From NCBI GenBank assembly GCA_027579435.1, contig JANBPK010000761.1:3825-67824 (forward strand): a DNA stretch of 64,000 nucleotides. Direction: 5' to 3'. The translations under genes were made by a program, and so were the position numbers. Each line of letters begins with the position of its first letter. The stretch's first letter is position 1. Positions 1 to 11,761 of the stretch are shown here, piece after piece. The notes beneath the pieces were generated by a model. It saw only the letters and a program-made list of their open reading frames with translations. It did not search any database and was not told where the DNA came from. Source of the stretch: Candolleomyces eurysporus. Taxonomy: Eukaryota > Basidiomycota > Agaricomycetes > Agaricales > Psathyrellaceae.

Positions 1-10
1 AGCTAAGCAC

Positions 11-1330
11 TCAGGCAACGATGGTGTTAATCCACTTCTCCAGGGCTGAGTTCACTTCGTTCGGTGCTTGTGCAAGTACCCAATGTCCAGCGTCGAACGT
101 TTCGATGGTGGCCTGAGGGCAAAANTGCTTTGCCGTAAATTGTGCAAGGGCGGGAACGCAGATCACATCCCGCTTGGTACAGCCTATGAAAACAGGCTTC
201 TGGACCTTATAGTTCTCGAGCGGAACCTCTAAATAAGGAATACATCAGTATACATACCTCTAGGCAGAAGGTTAACGGTACCCACTTTTTCCATCCTCCA
301 ATTCCTCANCCGAGACTGCGATCTTGTAGTAGTTAAGAGGGCCTCCGAACCCTGTTTTGGAGAATTCTTTGTCGTAGATACGATGGAGCTGACCGGGGTG
401 TAAGGAAACTCATGCTCGCAACCCAGAGTCGCGTGGTACTCACCTGGTCCGTGGCAGGATCGCGGGGGGTCCTAGAATCCGTCTCTATGAAAACGCGAAT
501 GGCGCCNGGGGGACACATGTTGTACAACCAGGTACGGGTATCCCTCGTGTACAGAATGTCCCAGAACGATTCAGTCTGTCAAAAAGTTTCCTTGTTGATG
601 CACTGTTCGGTTGGCGAAACGGAGAGGGNAACCTACGTGCTTAAGGATGACTTCACCAGCGTCTGGCGCGGCAAAGAATTCCCTGGATTCGANGTTAGTC
701 AATTATCAATTTCTCTCGAGGCGGCCNCATACCAGTAACCGAAGTTGTTGTACCCAAGGAGCTGGGTCAGCTAGATATGGCGACGGTCAAACNCTATAAN
801 GANANTCTTGATCGAAAGCATGTAACTCACTTGAGCCTGCAGTTGATCGTAGGTTGTCGAGGTGTTGGGGGCAGAGTAGCCAACCGCGAAGAATCCAAAC
901 CCGATGAATCTCTCTGGATGGAGATGGGCGAGTGCACTGGCTGTCCTCGAGCCCCTACAAGCTGTTCTTCAGTGTTTTAATTTCCGATTCATCAGGATCG
1001 GTTTTACCAGTCGTGCCCAAGCGCGATGACATCGGTGACCGCTTCATGATCCAGGATATTNACTAGATCTTGAGCGAGTAGAGAGTGGAGGTANTGAGTG
1101 TACTCTTNGGGCTTGTCTGTCCCTCCATANCCAAGCATGTCGGGAACGACGAGGCCGTAGCCTTTGGCTTTGAAAAAGGTAATTTGGTGGTGCCAGTCGA
1201 TGGCGAGAGACGGGAAGCCATGGATCAGGAGCAAAGTCGGTTTGCCGGCAGTGGCAGCAGAGAAAAAGTAGTGGTAGTTAAAGCCACGAGAGACTTTGAA
1301 CTGCTTGAANGACGAGAGAAGGGACTCCAT
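11..1330 (-). CDS. epoxide-hydrolase-like alpha/beta hydrolase
   Basis: Likely soluble epoxide hydrolase: hydrolysis of an epoxide (or a related substrate) through an alkyl-enzyme intermediate. Translating the minus strand from the ATG at 1330 gives an N-terminal core with the oxyanion-side motif HGFP (residues about 37-40) and the nucleophile elbow GHDW (Asp about 107), then an intron and a continuation beginning CGSRTASALAH. Later exons give a cap region with LGYNNFGYW and GFGGPLNYYK. The last exon has the catalytic-His motif AGHWVL and ends KWINTIVA plus stop at 11-13. So nucleophile and His are both visible; the acid residue I place only loosely (TKRD region). Several introns, with N calls in the middle exons, so exact exon borders there are uncertain. 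Divergent from the m-AAA protease gene. Substrate cannot be told from sequence. Confidence 0.82.
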
Positions 1331-1739
1331 GGTTTGATGGTGAACACCAGAAAGCNCAAGGGTTTTTATACTACACCGGGAGTGGTCGGAGCATACTAGT
1401 CAGATTTCAGGTTGGGGCGTGTAACCAGCTATTGTAAGTCTTTCGGTCTTNAGATCCCACCGTGTGCACTCTAGCTGGAGCCAAGATCCCGTTGAATGCG
1501 GATTAANTTTGGGCTTATATAGCGCTCAGTTTGCCGTGTCTCTAAGCGCTGATCATGATNNNGNNANTGAGGCCGGGAATATTCGTGGCTCCTCGCTAAC
1601 CGGCACATGACTCGCTGCTTTGTCAGCGCATACGAAAGCGTCAGTGCCGGGATAACTTTTCGGACAGCTGCTGCAGGTTTCAAGTCAACGACGACGACGA
1701 CAACGACGGCTCGTCGCCCCTTCCCTCTTTTCCTTCACA
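1331..1739. promoter_or_regulatory. divergent intergenic region, hydrolase / m-AAA protease
   Basis: 409 bp between two start codons pointing away from each other, so it should hold both promoters. It contains a run of N calls near 1559-1567 and a short (ACG)n stretch at about 1688-1708 in the presumed leader of the protease gene. No gene-like frame or RNA gene was recognised. Confidence 0.5.
1688..1708 (+). repeat. (ACG)n trinucleotide run
   Basis: Seven ACG/ACA-type triplets in a row, one imperfect, about 30 bp before the start codon of the m-AAA protease gene. Simple sequence; no function assigned. Confidence 0.7.
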
Positions 1740-4187
1740 ATGCTTTCTCGCTCGCTCCGGGCATCCCAGGCCCTCAGGTCCAGGAGACTTCCTCTCTCTG
1801 CCCTTCGTTCCTATAGCACACCCACCCCACCCCCGTCCGACAGCAAGCAGCCCCAGGACAAGGACGTGAAGCCGGAGGACAGCCAGCAGCAGTCAGCAAA
1901 GCCCACTCCACCTCCAAAGCCAGATATTCCAAAGGCTTTGGAGGGATTCTTCCAACAGTACCAGCAATCGGGTCGCGGAAAGCAGCAAGAGTCCTCGTCA
2001 GAGCATTCCGAGTCTTCCCAATCTGAGAAGCAGAAGAACCGGCAAAGAGATCCTCCCCCGCCACCTCCACCAAACCCACAGGGATCCCCCAACTTCAATA
2101 ACCAGCAGCTGGTATGGCTGGCTGCTTCCGTAGTCGCCTACCTTGCCTACCAGAACTCGAACGCGAGTCATTCGAAGGAAATCACTTGGCAAGAGTTCCG
2201 CACGGCTTTCCTCGACAAGGGCTTGGTTGATAAGCTAACCGTCGTCAACAACCATATCGTTCGGGTCAAGCTGCATTCCAATGCAACAGGCACCATGTAT
2301 CCTCAGGCTAACGGAGGCGAATACCACTTCTCGATTGGTAGCGTCGAGGCCTTTGAAAGGAAGCTCGACGAGGCCCAGAACGAGTTGGGTATCCCTAGCC
2401 ACGAGCGAATTCCCGTGTCATACCAAGACGAAGTTTCCGGTCTCGGGATTCTTTTCAACTTCGCTCCTACCCTTCTCATGGCCGGTGTCATCTTTTGGCT
2501 CAGTCGCAGAGGCAGTGGCGGTTCAGGAGGCGGTATTTTCAACATTGGGAAGAGTCGCGCCAAGATGTTCAGCAAGGATAACCAGGTCAAGGTCAAGTTC
2601 AAAGACGTTGCCGGCATGGACGAGGCGAAGGAGGAAATTATGGAGTTCGTCAAGTTTTTGAAGGACCCTGCCAAATACGAGAAGCTCGGCGCGAAGATTC
2701 CTCGAGGGGCCATTCTTTCAGGCCCTCCTGGTACCGGCAAAACCTTGCTTGCAAAAGCGACTGCCGGCGAAGCTTCAGTCCCTTTCTTCTCAGTTTCCGG
2801 GTCCGAGTTCGTAGAGATGTTTGTCGGTGTTGGTTCTTCTCGTGTTCGAGATCTCTTTGCCTCCGCAAAGAAGAACGCACCCTGCATCATCTTCGTTGAC
2901 GAAATTGACGCCATCGGTAAAGCAAGAGGAAAGGGAGGTAACTTTGGCGGGAACGACGAACGAGAGTCTACCCTTAACCAACTTTTGGTCGAGATGGATG
3001 GATTCGGAAGCAACGAGCATATCGTCGTTCTTGCTGGTACCAACAGACCAGATGTCCTCGACCCCGCCCTGATGCGACCTGGTCGCTTCGACCGACACAT
3101 TGCCATCGACCGACCCGACGTATCCGGGCGCCAGGCCATTTACCTCATCCACCTGAAACCCCTTCGACTCGCAGAGGACCTCAAGAAGGAGTACCAGAGT
3201 TTCGCACAAAAGCTGGCTGTCTTAACCCCAGGATTCTCTGGTGCAGACATCGCCAACGTTTGCAATGAGGCTGCCCTTCATGCGGCGAGGAAAGGTTCCG
3301 ACTACGTGGGATCAGTCGACTTCGACACCGCGATTGAGCGTGTAATTGTTGGATTGGAGAAGAAAAGTCGATTGCTCAGCCCTGAAGAGAAGAAGACAGT
3401 GGCATATCACGAAGCAGGCCACGCAATTTGTGGATGGTTCCTCGAACACGCCGATCCTCTGCTCAAAGTCAGCATCATCCCTCGAGGTGCTGGCGCCCTT
3501 GGCTATGCCCAATATCTGCCCGCCGATCGCTACCTCCTTTCCACACCCCAAATGCTCGACCGGATATGCATGACCCTCGGTGGCCGTGTATCGGAAGAAA
3601 TCTTCTTTGGCGCCGAGAACATCACTACTGGCGCTCAAGATGATTTGCAGAAGATTACAAAAATGGCTTTCGAGGCGTGTGCCAATTATGGAATGAACAA
3701 CGTCATTGGACCTGTTAGCTATGGCGGCGACCGTGCAGCAAAGGAGAGTTGGACGAAGCCCTTCAGCGAAAAGACCGCCGAGATGTTGGATGCCGAGGTC
3801 AGGAAGATGATCACCGACGCCTACGAACGGACACGGACTCTCCTCACTAAGCACCGCGGAGATGTAGAGAAGGTCGCGAAGCTGCTTTTGGAGAAGGAGG
3901 TTATTACCCGGTATGCTTAAAGTTCATTTGCTAGCATCGTTGCTTTTGCTGACTATTTTTGCAGTGAGGATATGATCAACCTTCTTGGCAAGCGACCCTT
4001 TATCGGCCGTTCTGATGATATGGACAAGTGGTTAGATGAGAACCGCGACCTCGGCGCACTGCCGCCATTAGGGAGCACTGACACACCGGAGCCACCCTCG
4101 TCAAACGGCCATGGGCCAGAAACCCCCATGCCTTCGCCAGCGATGATTAAAGCCCTGAATATGGAGGAAAGGCGGCCTTTTCAATAG
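1740..4187 (+). CDS. AFG3: mitochondrial inner-membrane m-AAA protease (FtsH/AFG3 family)
   Basis: ATP-dependent zinc metalloprotease of the mitochondrial inner membrane, active on the matrix side in membrane-protein quality control and processing. Two exons: 1740-3910 and 3965-4187 (intron GTATGC...GCAG; the Arg codon is split), giving 797 residues, the usual length for Afg3/Yta12. The N-terminus is Arg/Ser-rich like a presequence. Two membrane segments lie near residues 126-138 and 243-257. The AAA module has Walker A GPPGTGKT (about 328-335) and Walker B FVDEID (about 384). The peptidase site HEAGH is at about 557. The C-terminal exon supplies [12 protein letters not shown], conserved in m-AAA proteases. 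If the intron is retained, an in-frame stop follows within four codons. Whether this is the Afg3 or the Yta12 orthologue I cannot decide without a tree. Confidence 0.95.
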
Positions 4188-4385
4188 AGTCATTCATTAA
4201 TCCTCACCACTCACATTATTAGAGTCTTTCGTTCCGGGTGATTTGGCATCGCTGCATCTCTCTGTATCTTAGCATTACATGTGTATTATTCTTTCTAATA
4301 TCCACTATTGCAACGAACACCTATATACTTGACGAAATCGACAAGCAGCTTTTCCTACATTACATTCACCCAACCATAGAGCAAA

Positions 4386-6841
4386 TTACAACGTATACCT
4401 GAACCCGCTCCATTCGTCTCCTTTGTTAAGTTGGGCGTCCTCCACGCTGGCGAACTTCCCATTGCGCTCGTGCGCCCGCCTGTTCTCAACACCCTCGATG
4501 ATTTCATCCCGTTCGCCCCGGTCGCGACGGCTGTTTTCCTGTTGCAGAGAGGTGGCGAAGACGATAGTGCAAATCAATCCAATGGTGATGTACAGTAAGA
4601 CGATGGCATGGCCAAGACTGTACCATGGACGATCTTTGGCGCGATACTTAGTTCATGTTAGCTAAGATGGCTCGGGTCTATGTAAGAATAAGGTCTTACG
4701 ATGTTGGCTGTAACTGCGCCATTAAGATTGCCAAACCCTATCGCCATGCCCAGCGTGACACTCCGTTTGTAAGTTCCCTCGACGTTGTTAGCGACCCATG
4801 CAACTGAATTAGCTTCGATCCAAAGGCGGTAGCTGATGAGGAGGACTGTTGATATCATCAATGCTGGCATGACTTACGAATTATCGGATATATTGCCCTG
4901 GTTGGAAAGAAAGAGGCGGGGTAAGTATATTTGGTCGAAACGATGCAAAACTGGAGATGTCGACATACGAGATAGCGAGGTAGACAGCGAAATATGACAA
5001 AGCAGGCGTCTTCGACAGAACAAGGATGATATATGCGGCTAGGCCTACCGCGAACAGAGCCCTGGGCGACCCGTTGAGATCGGTTTTATTCGTATAATCG
5101 AAGACGCCACTCACAGATTGATGTAATATCTGCGCCCCGTGCGGTCCCCGAGATAGCCAATGATGCAGGTCACAATGCATCCCCAAGTGTAAACTGGAAC
5201 AGAGAGAAGATTTGCCTGTGTTGCTTTGAAGCCTTGGGATCGGAGTCATAAGAAACGAGTAGCACTGTTGGTGAGATATTTTACCTAGCTGTGAAATCAA
5301 GATCCATGAGCTGTGTTTTTGGCCAGGCAGAGGAAAGAATGGCGTACTTGATTTATGATGCTAGGCGTGAACAAGGAGAAGGCATAGAGAGGTCCATCGC
5401 TATTTTCATGTCGCTGAGTCAATGAAACGGTGAAANCCCGGATAATTGTAACNAAGCTTACAAGCCCATATACAAGCCCACTGGGATATTNCNGACAGAC
5501 AATCAACAACTTAAGCAGAATTACAAACCAAGACACTTACTTGCAACGTATGTCTTCCAATCCCGGAGACTTTGCCAGACATAGGCCCGTTTAAAGGCCT
5601 GACCAGATGCNCTGAATCTTGTATCCGCTTTCAGACGTCGAATTATAAAAACACCTTTGAACAATCGNGAATTGAATCNAGANACCAGGCGGCCGACAGN
5701 TAGAATCGACTCACGTTCGGCCTCCGTTAAGAACTTGGCNTTGTCCGGGAAATCCTGGATTATCCAGAAGGACGCAATGGAAAGAACGACCGTAGCAATC
5801 CCTTCCAGAATAAAGATCCACGCCCACCCTGAATAANGCCTTGCGTCAAAGNGCGCAAATTAAAAAAGATAGTTCCAAAGAGCTGGCTAACCTGGTCTTC
5901 CACCAATTCCGTCCATTTTGGCGATTCCGGCCGCGAGAAGCCCGCCTTTGTGCGTATGTAGTCAGCAAGATCTAGAAGTGACTCATATAACGTGGATAAC
6001 GTACTGAATGCTCCAGCAACTGTAGCAGAAGAGAAGAAAATCGCGACACGGAATCCCGTTTCAGAACGCTTGTACCAACTTTAAAATGTTAGGGACGACA
6101 TTCTTCACGAATTGACGGCGATAGAGATCCCTATCATACCTAGATATGTAGTACACAACCCCCGGGTACAGCCCGGCTTCTGTTAGGCCCAGTAATAGAC
6201 GGAGTGCTGTAGAGACACTGAGTAAGTACTGGACAGTTGTGTTAGATTGATGCTGGATGAACTCACTTAGAAGGCCCGCATAGCTCCTCACGATGCCGTG
6301 AAGAGTCTATTATGGTGTCGAGTCAGTGCATNATGTANGAGCCTGTGGTNAATCCTCGACGAACCATAACAATNCCCCAGAGGAACATCATGCAAGAAAG
6401 CCAAATNGACGGGCTCAACCGTCGAAGAAGAACATTGCTGACAGGCTTTTNNTTTTNAGATGCAGGCGCATAAATGNAGAGNATCTGGTNGNCTTACCTC
6501 GAACAAAGCATANGGNAGAAAGAACATGCTCAGGCAAATGAGGTACTGGTTNTCGGTTATACCGAGATCCTCCTCTAGGTTATACAACTATAGCAAAGGG
6601 GTCANGATCGTTCGCGTCAAACAGGGGTTCCGCATACCTTTGCATTTCCTATACTGCCTCTGTCGAGGAAACTGAAAAGATATATAATCGTAAGCCACGG
6701 AAGAACGTGAAGGTCAACCTTCCACATGAGGTTCTTCTCGTTGATAGCAGAGACATCTAAATCGATACCGGGGTAACAGCTGGCTTCATCATCGTGGCCA
6801 GCAGGGGTCGTTATTTTGGCGACTGGGCTTGCGTCGTCCAT
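4386..6841 (-). CDS. MFS transporter, Dal5/Tna1-like anion:cation symporter
   Basis: Predicted 12-TM plasma-membrane permease of the fungal Dal5 (allantoate/ureidosuccinate) and Tna1 (nicotinate) type. The first exon shows the family hallmark start of TM1: K-VDLHVLPWL..YLFSFLDRGSIGNAK, with the conserved LDR. Later exons carry LLGLTEAGLYPGVVYYISRY (the family signature at TM4), and the last exon ends GFRYTL, like the typical FRY-x-L tail. I chose ATG at 6841: the frame is open further upstream to about 6892 but only from a GTG codon, and a TATA-like box lies at 6900-6907. Many short introns; N calls at 5400-6600 blur some exon edges. Head-to-tail upstream neighbour is UreD, which fits but does not prove a nitrogen-compound substrate. 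Confidence 0.85.
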
Positions 6842-6899
6842 TGCAAAGAACCTTGGGGAAGGGAGCCCGGGTGCTTTGGGATGGATCTTCACTTAGAGG

Positions 6900-6907
6900 T
6901 TTATATA
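6900..6907 (-). promoter_or_regulatory. TATA-like box of the MFS transporter gene
   Basis: The minus strand reads TATATAAA, 59 bp before the chosen ATG at 6841. Position and sequence suit a core promoter element and support the 6841 start over a longer protein. Confidence 0.5.
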
Positions 6908-7212
6908 TCGTCATTTGGATCGGCCTTATGGTCGGCTTTTAGTCAATTGAAGACGTCCGAGAGTCCATCCTCGTGAGCCTGAATTGAGTTACTAACGGGC
7001 GGNGAATCCGATTGGATCTGGGTAGCTGAAGGGGAGAATGGTCACGGTGGCGAACTCGAGGAGAGTAACACANNTCAAGTCATGCCGTTTCATTCAGAAA
7101 TGGAAGCGCTGGGGGAAAATTGATTATATGGGGAAGTNGGGGGGGNTCAGAAAATCTTACCGTCGATCGACTGCTCAAAGCCTAACTGAGAGNCCTCTTT
7201 GAATCCTTTTGG
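6908..7212. other. intergenic, UreD 3' side to MFS 5' side
   Basis: About 305 bp between two minus-strand genes, with scattered N calls and G-rich stretches near 7130-7145. It should hold the UreD 3' end and the upstream promoter of the MFS gene. No gene recognised. Confidence 0.5.
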
Positions 7213-8248
7213 TCAAGCGAAGGCCCGCCGATATGTATCGATTCCAAGCGTTACATCAAGGCGACGGAATATCGTCTTCAGACATGACCGTACAATTTCG
7301 GACTCCTTTCCAGCAACACGAACGATCGCCCCTTCACTAGATGTTGCTCCCAGCATGGAGAAGGACCAAAGGCTGTCCGGCGGTTGCTTCATTTGAAAGA
7401 CCGTAATATGTTTGTATTGCGCCTCGATGTCCTCGATCGTTTCTTGCACCTGGGATCCATACAGCAGCGCCATGGCATAACAGGAAAAGGGGGCAAGTTG
7501 NTCNCGGAGGGGGCGATAAGGGANGCGNGTCGACTCGGANCCANTTTGTGTCGTCGGTGATGACTTGAGGTCTTCTAGCAGCAGGACATCCTTCGCGACC
7601 AGCTTGCCGTCCACCCTGACTTCATTNAAGCTGTAGTATTTGGCGAAATCCCAGTCCTCTCCCAACGCCTGTCTCCCGGACGTGATTGAATCGAGTAAGA
7701 CCAGGGAGCTCGTGCTTGACAAATTGAATCGCTGAATTTGCTTGTACGAAGCNTCCCGAAAACANGTCACCGGCTCGGGTAGGAGGTACAATCCACATCC
7801 TTCGCCCACATCGAATTCAATGACTTGGGTCGTCAATGTGCTTGCGCCAGGNGGAGGAGGAGGGTGTGNNCTCTTGACAGACGTAGCAAGCCTATTTCCA
7901 NTGCGCATTTTGAACACTTTCGTGGACCCCTAGCGTTNAATTGAATTAGAACCAGTCAGCACATGGACGGTGATAGTCGGGAGGCTCGTGTACCTGCGAA
8001 AGCATCACCAACCTCGCCTCATCCTGGACGCGTACAGTCAAATAAACCTCATCTCCGCCGATCAGACCTCCTCCATAGCTCATCACATATACAACAGCGG
8101 TCCCATTGGCTCCGACGCTTGGCGATAGAAGCTTTAAGGGATAGGTGGATGCAAGCTCTGAAAAGACAGCTTTGGATGCATGGGAGGACACCACTATTCT
8201 CCCATGCCCTAATGGCAGCTCTCGAGGGCTCGGGGCCGTTTCCGACAT
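7213..8248 (-). CDS. ureD: urease accessory protein UreD
   Basis: Chaperone that, with UreF and UreG, delivers nickel to the urease active site. Exon 1 runs from 8248 down to 7994 and exon 2 from 7929 to 7213; the 64-nt intron (GTAC...CTAG) joins LVMLSQ to GSTKVFKMR, recreating the diagnostic UreD motif TQGSTKVFK almost exactly. Upstream, SYGGGLIGGDEVYL matches the conserved GG.xxGD strand. Total about 323 residues, normal for fungal UreD. Start: ATG (MSETAPS) at 8248; the frame extends three codons upstream only from GTG. Urease structural and UreF/UreG genes are not in this window, as usual for fungi, where they are dispersed. Two HGATAR sites lie 86-102 bp upstream, consistent with nitrogen regulation. 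Confidence 0.95.
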
Positions 8249-8741
8249 GGAATACACTTCCTATGTTTNGCTGAACTNNAAAAGAAGGGGGGCTGACTCC
8301 AGAGGTCTTGCGGAATTGATCATGAGGCAATTTCGATAACACAGAGATAACCGGAGGTCAAAATATTTGTTATGTTTGTTTGCATTTCCTTTAGTCCCTA
8401 TGGCTAAGTATATGTGGATGATTACAAAGAGATGTGAATGTGAATGAGTGACAGAGTACTGCGAATATTTGGGGGAGGCATACGTAGCAGCCCAACCTAG
8501 AACATATAGTAGTAAGATAGAAATCGAGAGAAAAAGAAATAAAGATAAAAGAGTGTGTNGAGTTATGGCAGGCACATGAACAGAACAGAATACAATATTT
8601 CTCTTGCACAAGAAGCAATCACAGCGAAAGGGGAAAGAAACGNGGAGATCCAAGTGCGACGAAAGGGGAGGCCGATTAATATTAAAAATACCAAGAAGCC
8701 GAAGGACGAAGGGGAAAGAATTGAAAGAGAAAATATTAGAA
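8249..8741. other. intergenic, Byr4 3' side to UreD promoter
   Basis: About 490 bp between two minus-strand genes. On the minus strand it is pyrimidine-rich (8520-8740), as in many fungal promoters, and it holds the GATA-type sites. Frames here are short and lack family signals; no gene called. Confidence 0.5.
8334..8350 (+). promoter_or_regulatory. paired GATA-type sites upstream of UreD
   Basis: CGATAA at 8334-8339 and AGATAA at 8345-8350 both match the HGATAR consensus of fungal nitrogen regulators (AreA/Nit2). They are 5 bp apart and about 90 bp before the UreD start codon. Closely spaced pairs are the arrangement these factors prefer. Further matches lie at 8515-8520 and 8543-8548. Binding is inferred only. 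Confidence 0.4.
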
Positions 8742-11523
8742 TCAATATTTGCGCGTGGCAAGAGCTCTGATNTCCCATAAGTGAGATGTTGCAGGAGTTG
8801 GGTAAGGGTCGAAGTTAGCCAGAGCCGTCTTCCAGCCTTTCATCTCGGTTCGATGACGAGCTTCGGCCTGGCGACACTTCTCGGCAAAGTCTTCGTCGAC
8901 GTCCCCGATATACATAGATGCTCGAGAGCCACGGTCACTACCGGAGTCAGAAATAGTCCGTGAATGGCTCTGTACAGGGCTGGGGCAAATCATCCTCGCG
9001 TCGAATTCGCTCCCGGATGTAGCGGAGCTAGCGTCAGAGGCGCGTGGGCCTTGGGCGCTTGCACGTATTGTTCCGCTTTTACCCTCCCAGGCGTCGCTGT
9101 CGTTTTCATCGTCTGCTAGGTTGGCGAAAACGTCGGGCTCATCCTCGTCGGGAGGCAAGGTGGATATCCACCGCATTTGTTGAGGGTCGAAATACATGTT
9201 GCCGACAACGCGAGCTCCATTTGCGATATTGCCCACGGGAGAACCAATCGAGGACCCAGTTAGATGTGTGATCAANGCTGGACGAATCGATGTGCCCATT
9301 GCTGCGTCGAATTCGCGAAGCACTTGNTCATTGCCCTCCCATCTCANAGTGACAGGATTCCATTTCATNTCACCNATCACTAGCACGACAGTCAGCTAAC
9401 ATGAGGACGAGGCAAAAGAATGACTGACCTTTNGGGCTAGCATTNCTGCCTAGATTGCGGATAAGCGTGGGCTTCCGCCGTGTCGTGTTCGGCGAATTNG
9501 GCTTCTTCTTCTTGGGCAATGGCTCGCTAGTTGACTTGGTGTTCACCTTGGGAGGGAAATCGATGCTTGTGGTTGTCCGCCGTAGCGTATTGGTAGTAGG
9601 CGCCAATACAGTGGAAGCTGGAGAAACCTTTCAGCAACTCAAGAAAAGAGAAACAGATATCTGATACGNACCATTCGCCGATGATATGTCACGCCTGCTT
9701 CGCCTAATGGTGCCTCTGTTGTTGTCTGAGGGATTGTCACCAGCAGATCTGGAGAGCGGCCGTTGGAATGAAGCGCCTGGTATGCGATTACCATGACCTT
9801 TGGGATGGACCCGGTAAAGCCCCTCTTTATCTTGGTTTAATGGGAGATCATCGAACGCATCCAGCTCCGTCCCGTCGCCATATGTCCGCTGCAAGCCCTT
9901 TGGCTTTTTCAATATCTTCGGAGCTGTAGGAGAAACAAGGTTCTTCGCAGCTCTAGAAGAAGAACGCAGNGATGTAGATGAAGGCGGTCTTGGTACAGGA
10001 GGAAGGGGAGATACAGCACGGGGAGGCTGTGGTTGTGGTTCGGCGGGAGGTCCAAACACTGAGGAGAGGGCGGGGCGAAGTTTTAGTCTTGATTGTGTCG
10101 GCATGGTAAGGCGGAGAGCGGCAGAGTTTGAGGATGGGGTTGANGGGCGTGTGGGAGGGACTTTGAAGTCGTGGATACGACTTGTTGAGCTTTTATGAGA
10201 CTTTGCTCGCGAAGCCACAGTAGGTTCCTCATATCGCGCAGGCTTCAGTTGGTGGCTTCCCTCCGATGGTGTTCGCGATATTTGCTTTTGACTTGACTCA
10301 ATCACAGAGAGCGAAGCCTTTCTTTGCAATCCNCGAGCAGTGGAGGGTGGTGTTGGAGGCTTCAANCCTGAATGGGATTTCTGTCCACGCAGGCTGCCAG
10401 GTTTGGGGGTAAGGAAACTACTAGAGGGTGAACGAGTGGGGGAGGGTATTGGTGGAGGCGGGCCGAAAGCTTGGAAAGTTTGGGAACGGGAAGGAGGTCT
10501 TAGGGGAGGGGAAGGGGAAAGCCGGATCTTCTGCAGCTGGCGTTGTGAGGAAGGAGGGGGATTCGACGGTGATTTTGATCTTTCTAGCTTTGCCCGGGAT
10601 GGTGGGCGTAAGTTAGATGGACGCGGTGGGGGGATGCTGTTGCTACGGCTATTTGTCCGTTGTGTTTGATGTTGTTGGGAGTTGGAGAGGAGACGACTAG
10701 GGCTAAGATCCACATCATCCTCGATGATGAGACCAGCCTCAAAGTCATCTTCAGGGTTGTGACTAGCGACTTTGACTTGATTGATTGAGGGATCGGTCTT
10801 CTTCTTGGTTTCCAAAATCTTGTTGAGACGCCGAGCGCTTTGCTTGGACTCAAACAAAGCGTTGGGAATGACGAGACCATCCAAATCATCCTCTTCCTCC
10901 TCCGTTTCCGTATCTGGTAGCGAGACCGAAGTGCCCGCATTGGAGGAGGGCGACGTATCGGCGAATCCGAGGGAGGAGTAGGCGTCGGAAGACTGAGACG
11001 AACTGGAGCTGTCTTTGTCGCCCCATTCGAGCGAGGCCTTTGATGATTTGCTGGCCAGTGACTGTGGTGCTAATGATAGTCTGGTGAGGTCGGAAGGGAG
11101 CGCAAAGCCATCTTCAAAGTCTTCGTCGTCGATGATTTGCGGCAGCGGTTGCTTCGGAATCTTGGGCTGGAGGTTCAAGGGAAGCGCGGTCGCCTTGATG
11201 GTTGATACGCCTTCGCCGTCTTCGTCCTCGTCGTCCATTTGTATTGTTGATGTGGAGGGTCTGATAATAGGTGTTTGGGAGGAAGAGGATGCGAACGAAG
11301 ACCTGCGAGCGGCTGCGTCGGACCTGGCGACGATGCCTGCGACTACGGCCTGGGCCTTGGCTCCTCCGGTCTTGCCCAGATCCATTTCAAAGTCCCAGTC
11401 CTCGTCTTCATCGTCATCTCTGTCCGACGGGGCATGGAGTGGGACACCCTCCGGGATGTCGAAATCGGCGTCGGTCCATTCTTCGCGGGGAACAACGAGG
11501 GTTGGGAGTGGGACAGGCGACAT
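8742..11523 (-). CDS. BYR4: Byr4/Bfa1-like two-component GAP subunit (septation initiation/mitotic exit)
   Basis: Scaffold half of the bipartite GTPase-activating complex (Byr4-Cdc16 / Bfa1-Bub2) that restrains the Spg1/Tem1 GTPase at the spindle pole body. The long first exon (11523 to about 9670) starts MSPVPLPTLVVP, has an acidic segment with EDWDFEMDL, Ser/Pro-rich low-complexity regions, and the block KKPKGLQRTYGDGTELDAFD typical of the family. After short introns, RRKPTLIRNLG and a MKWNPV..RWEGN block follow, then NMYFDPQQMRWI, which is the conserved Byr4 C-terminal region. Stop at 8742-8744 after ALATRKY. Roughly 860-900 residues. Most of the protein is predicted disordered; the conserved blocks are the basis of the call. 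Confidence 0.85.
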
Positions 11524-11761
11524 GGTACGAGGCGGTTAGACAAAACGGAGAAAGTGCATGAAAATATGGAAAAAAAATAGAGAGCGTCTGGAGTAAAAGA
11601 TTACTGGGAGAGAACGAAAATGGCAGAGAGGATTTCCAGCTCCCTGTGGAGCAGGGTGGTGAGTGAAAAGCAGCGAGCACAGAGTCTAGTCAACAGTGAC
11701 ATACTGTCACACATTGTGTCACACTCAATTGTCACATCCCTATTTGTACACGTCGTGCTGC

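Noticed and set aside
2303..3139. 278-codon open frame on the minus strand
   Set aside because: It lies fully antisense to the m-AAA protease exon, in Ser/Arg/Pro-rich translation typical of a shadow frame.
6842..6892. MFS transporter start at 6892
   Set aside because: That codon is GTG, not ATG, and it lies within 10 bp of the TATA-like box.
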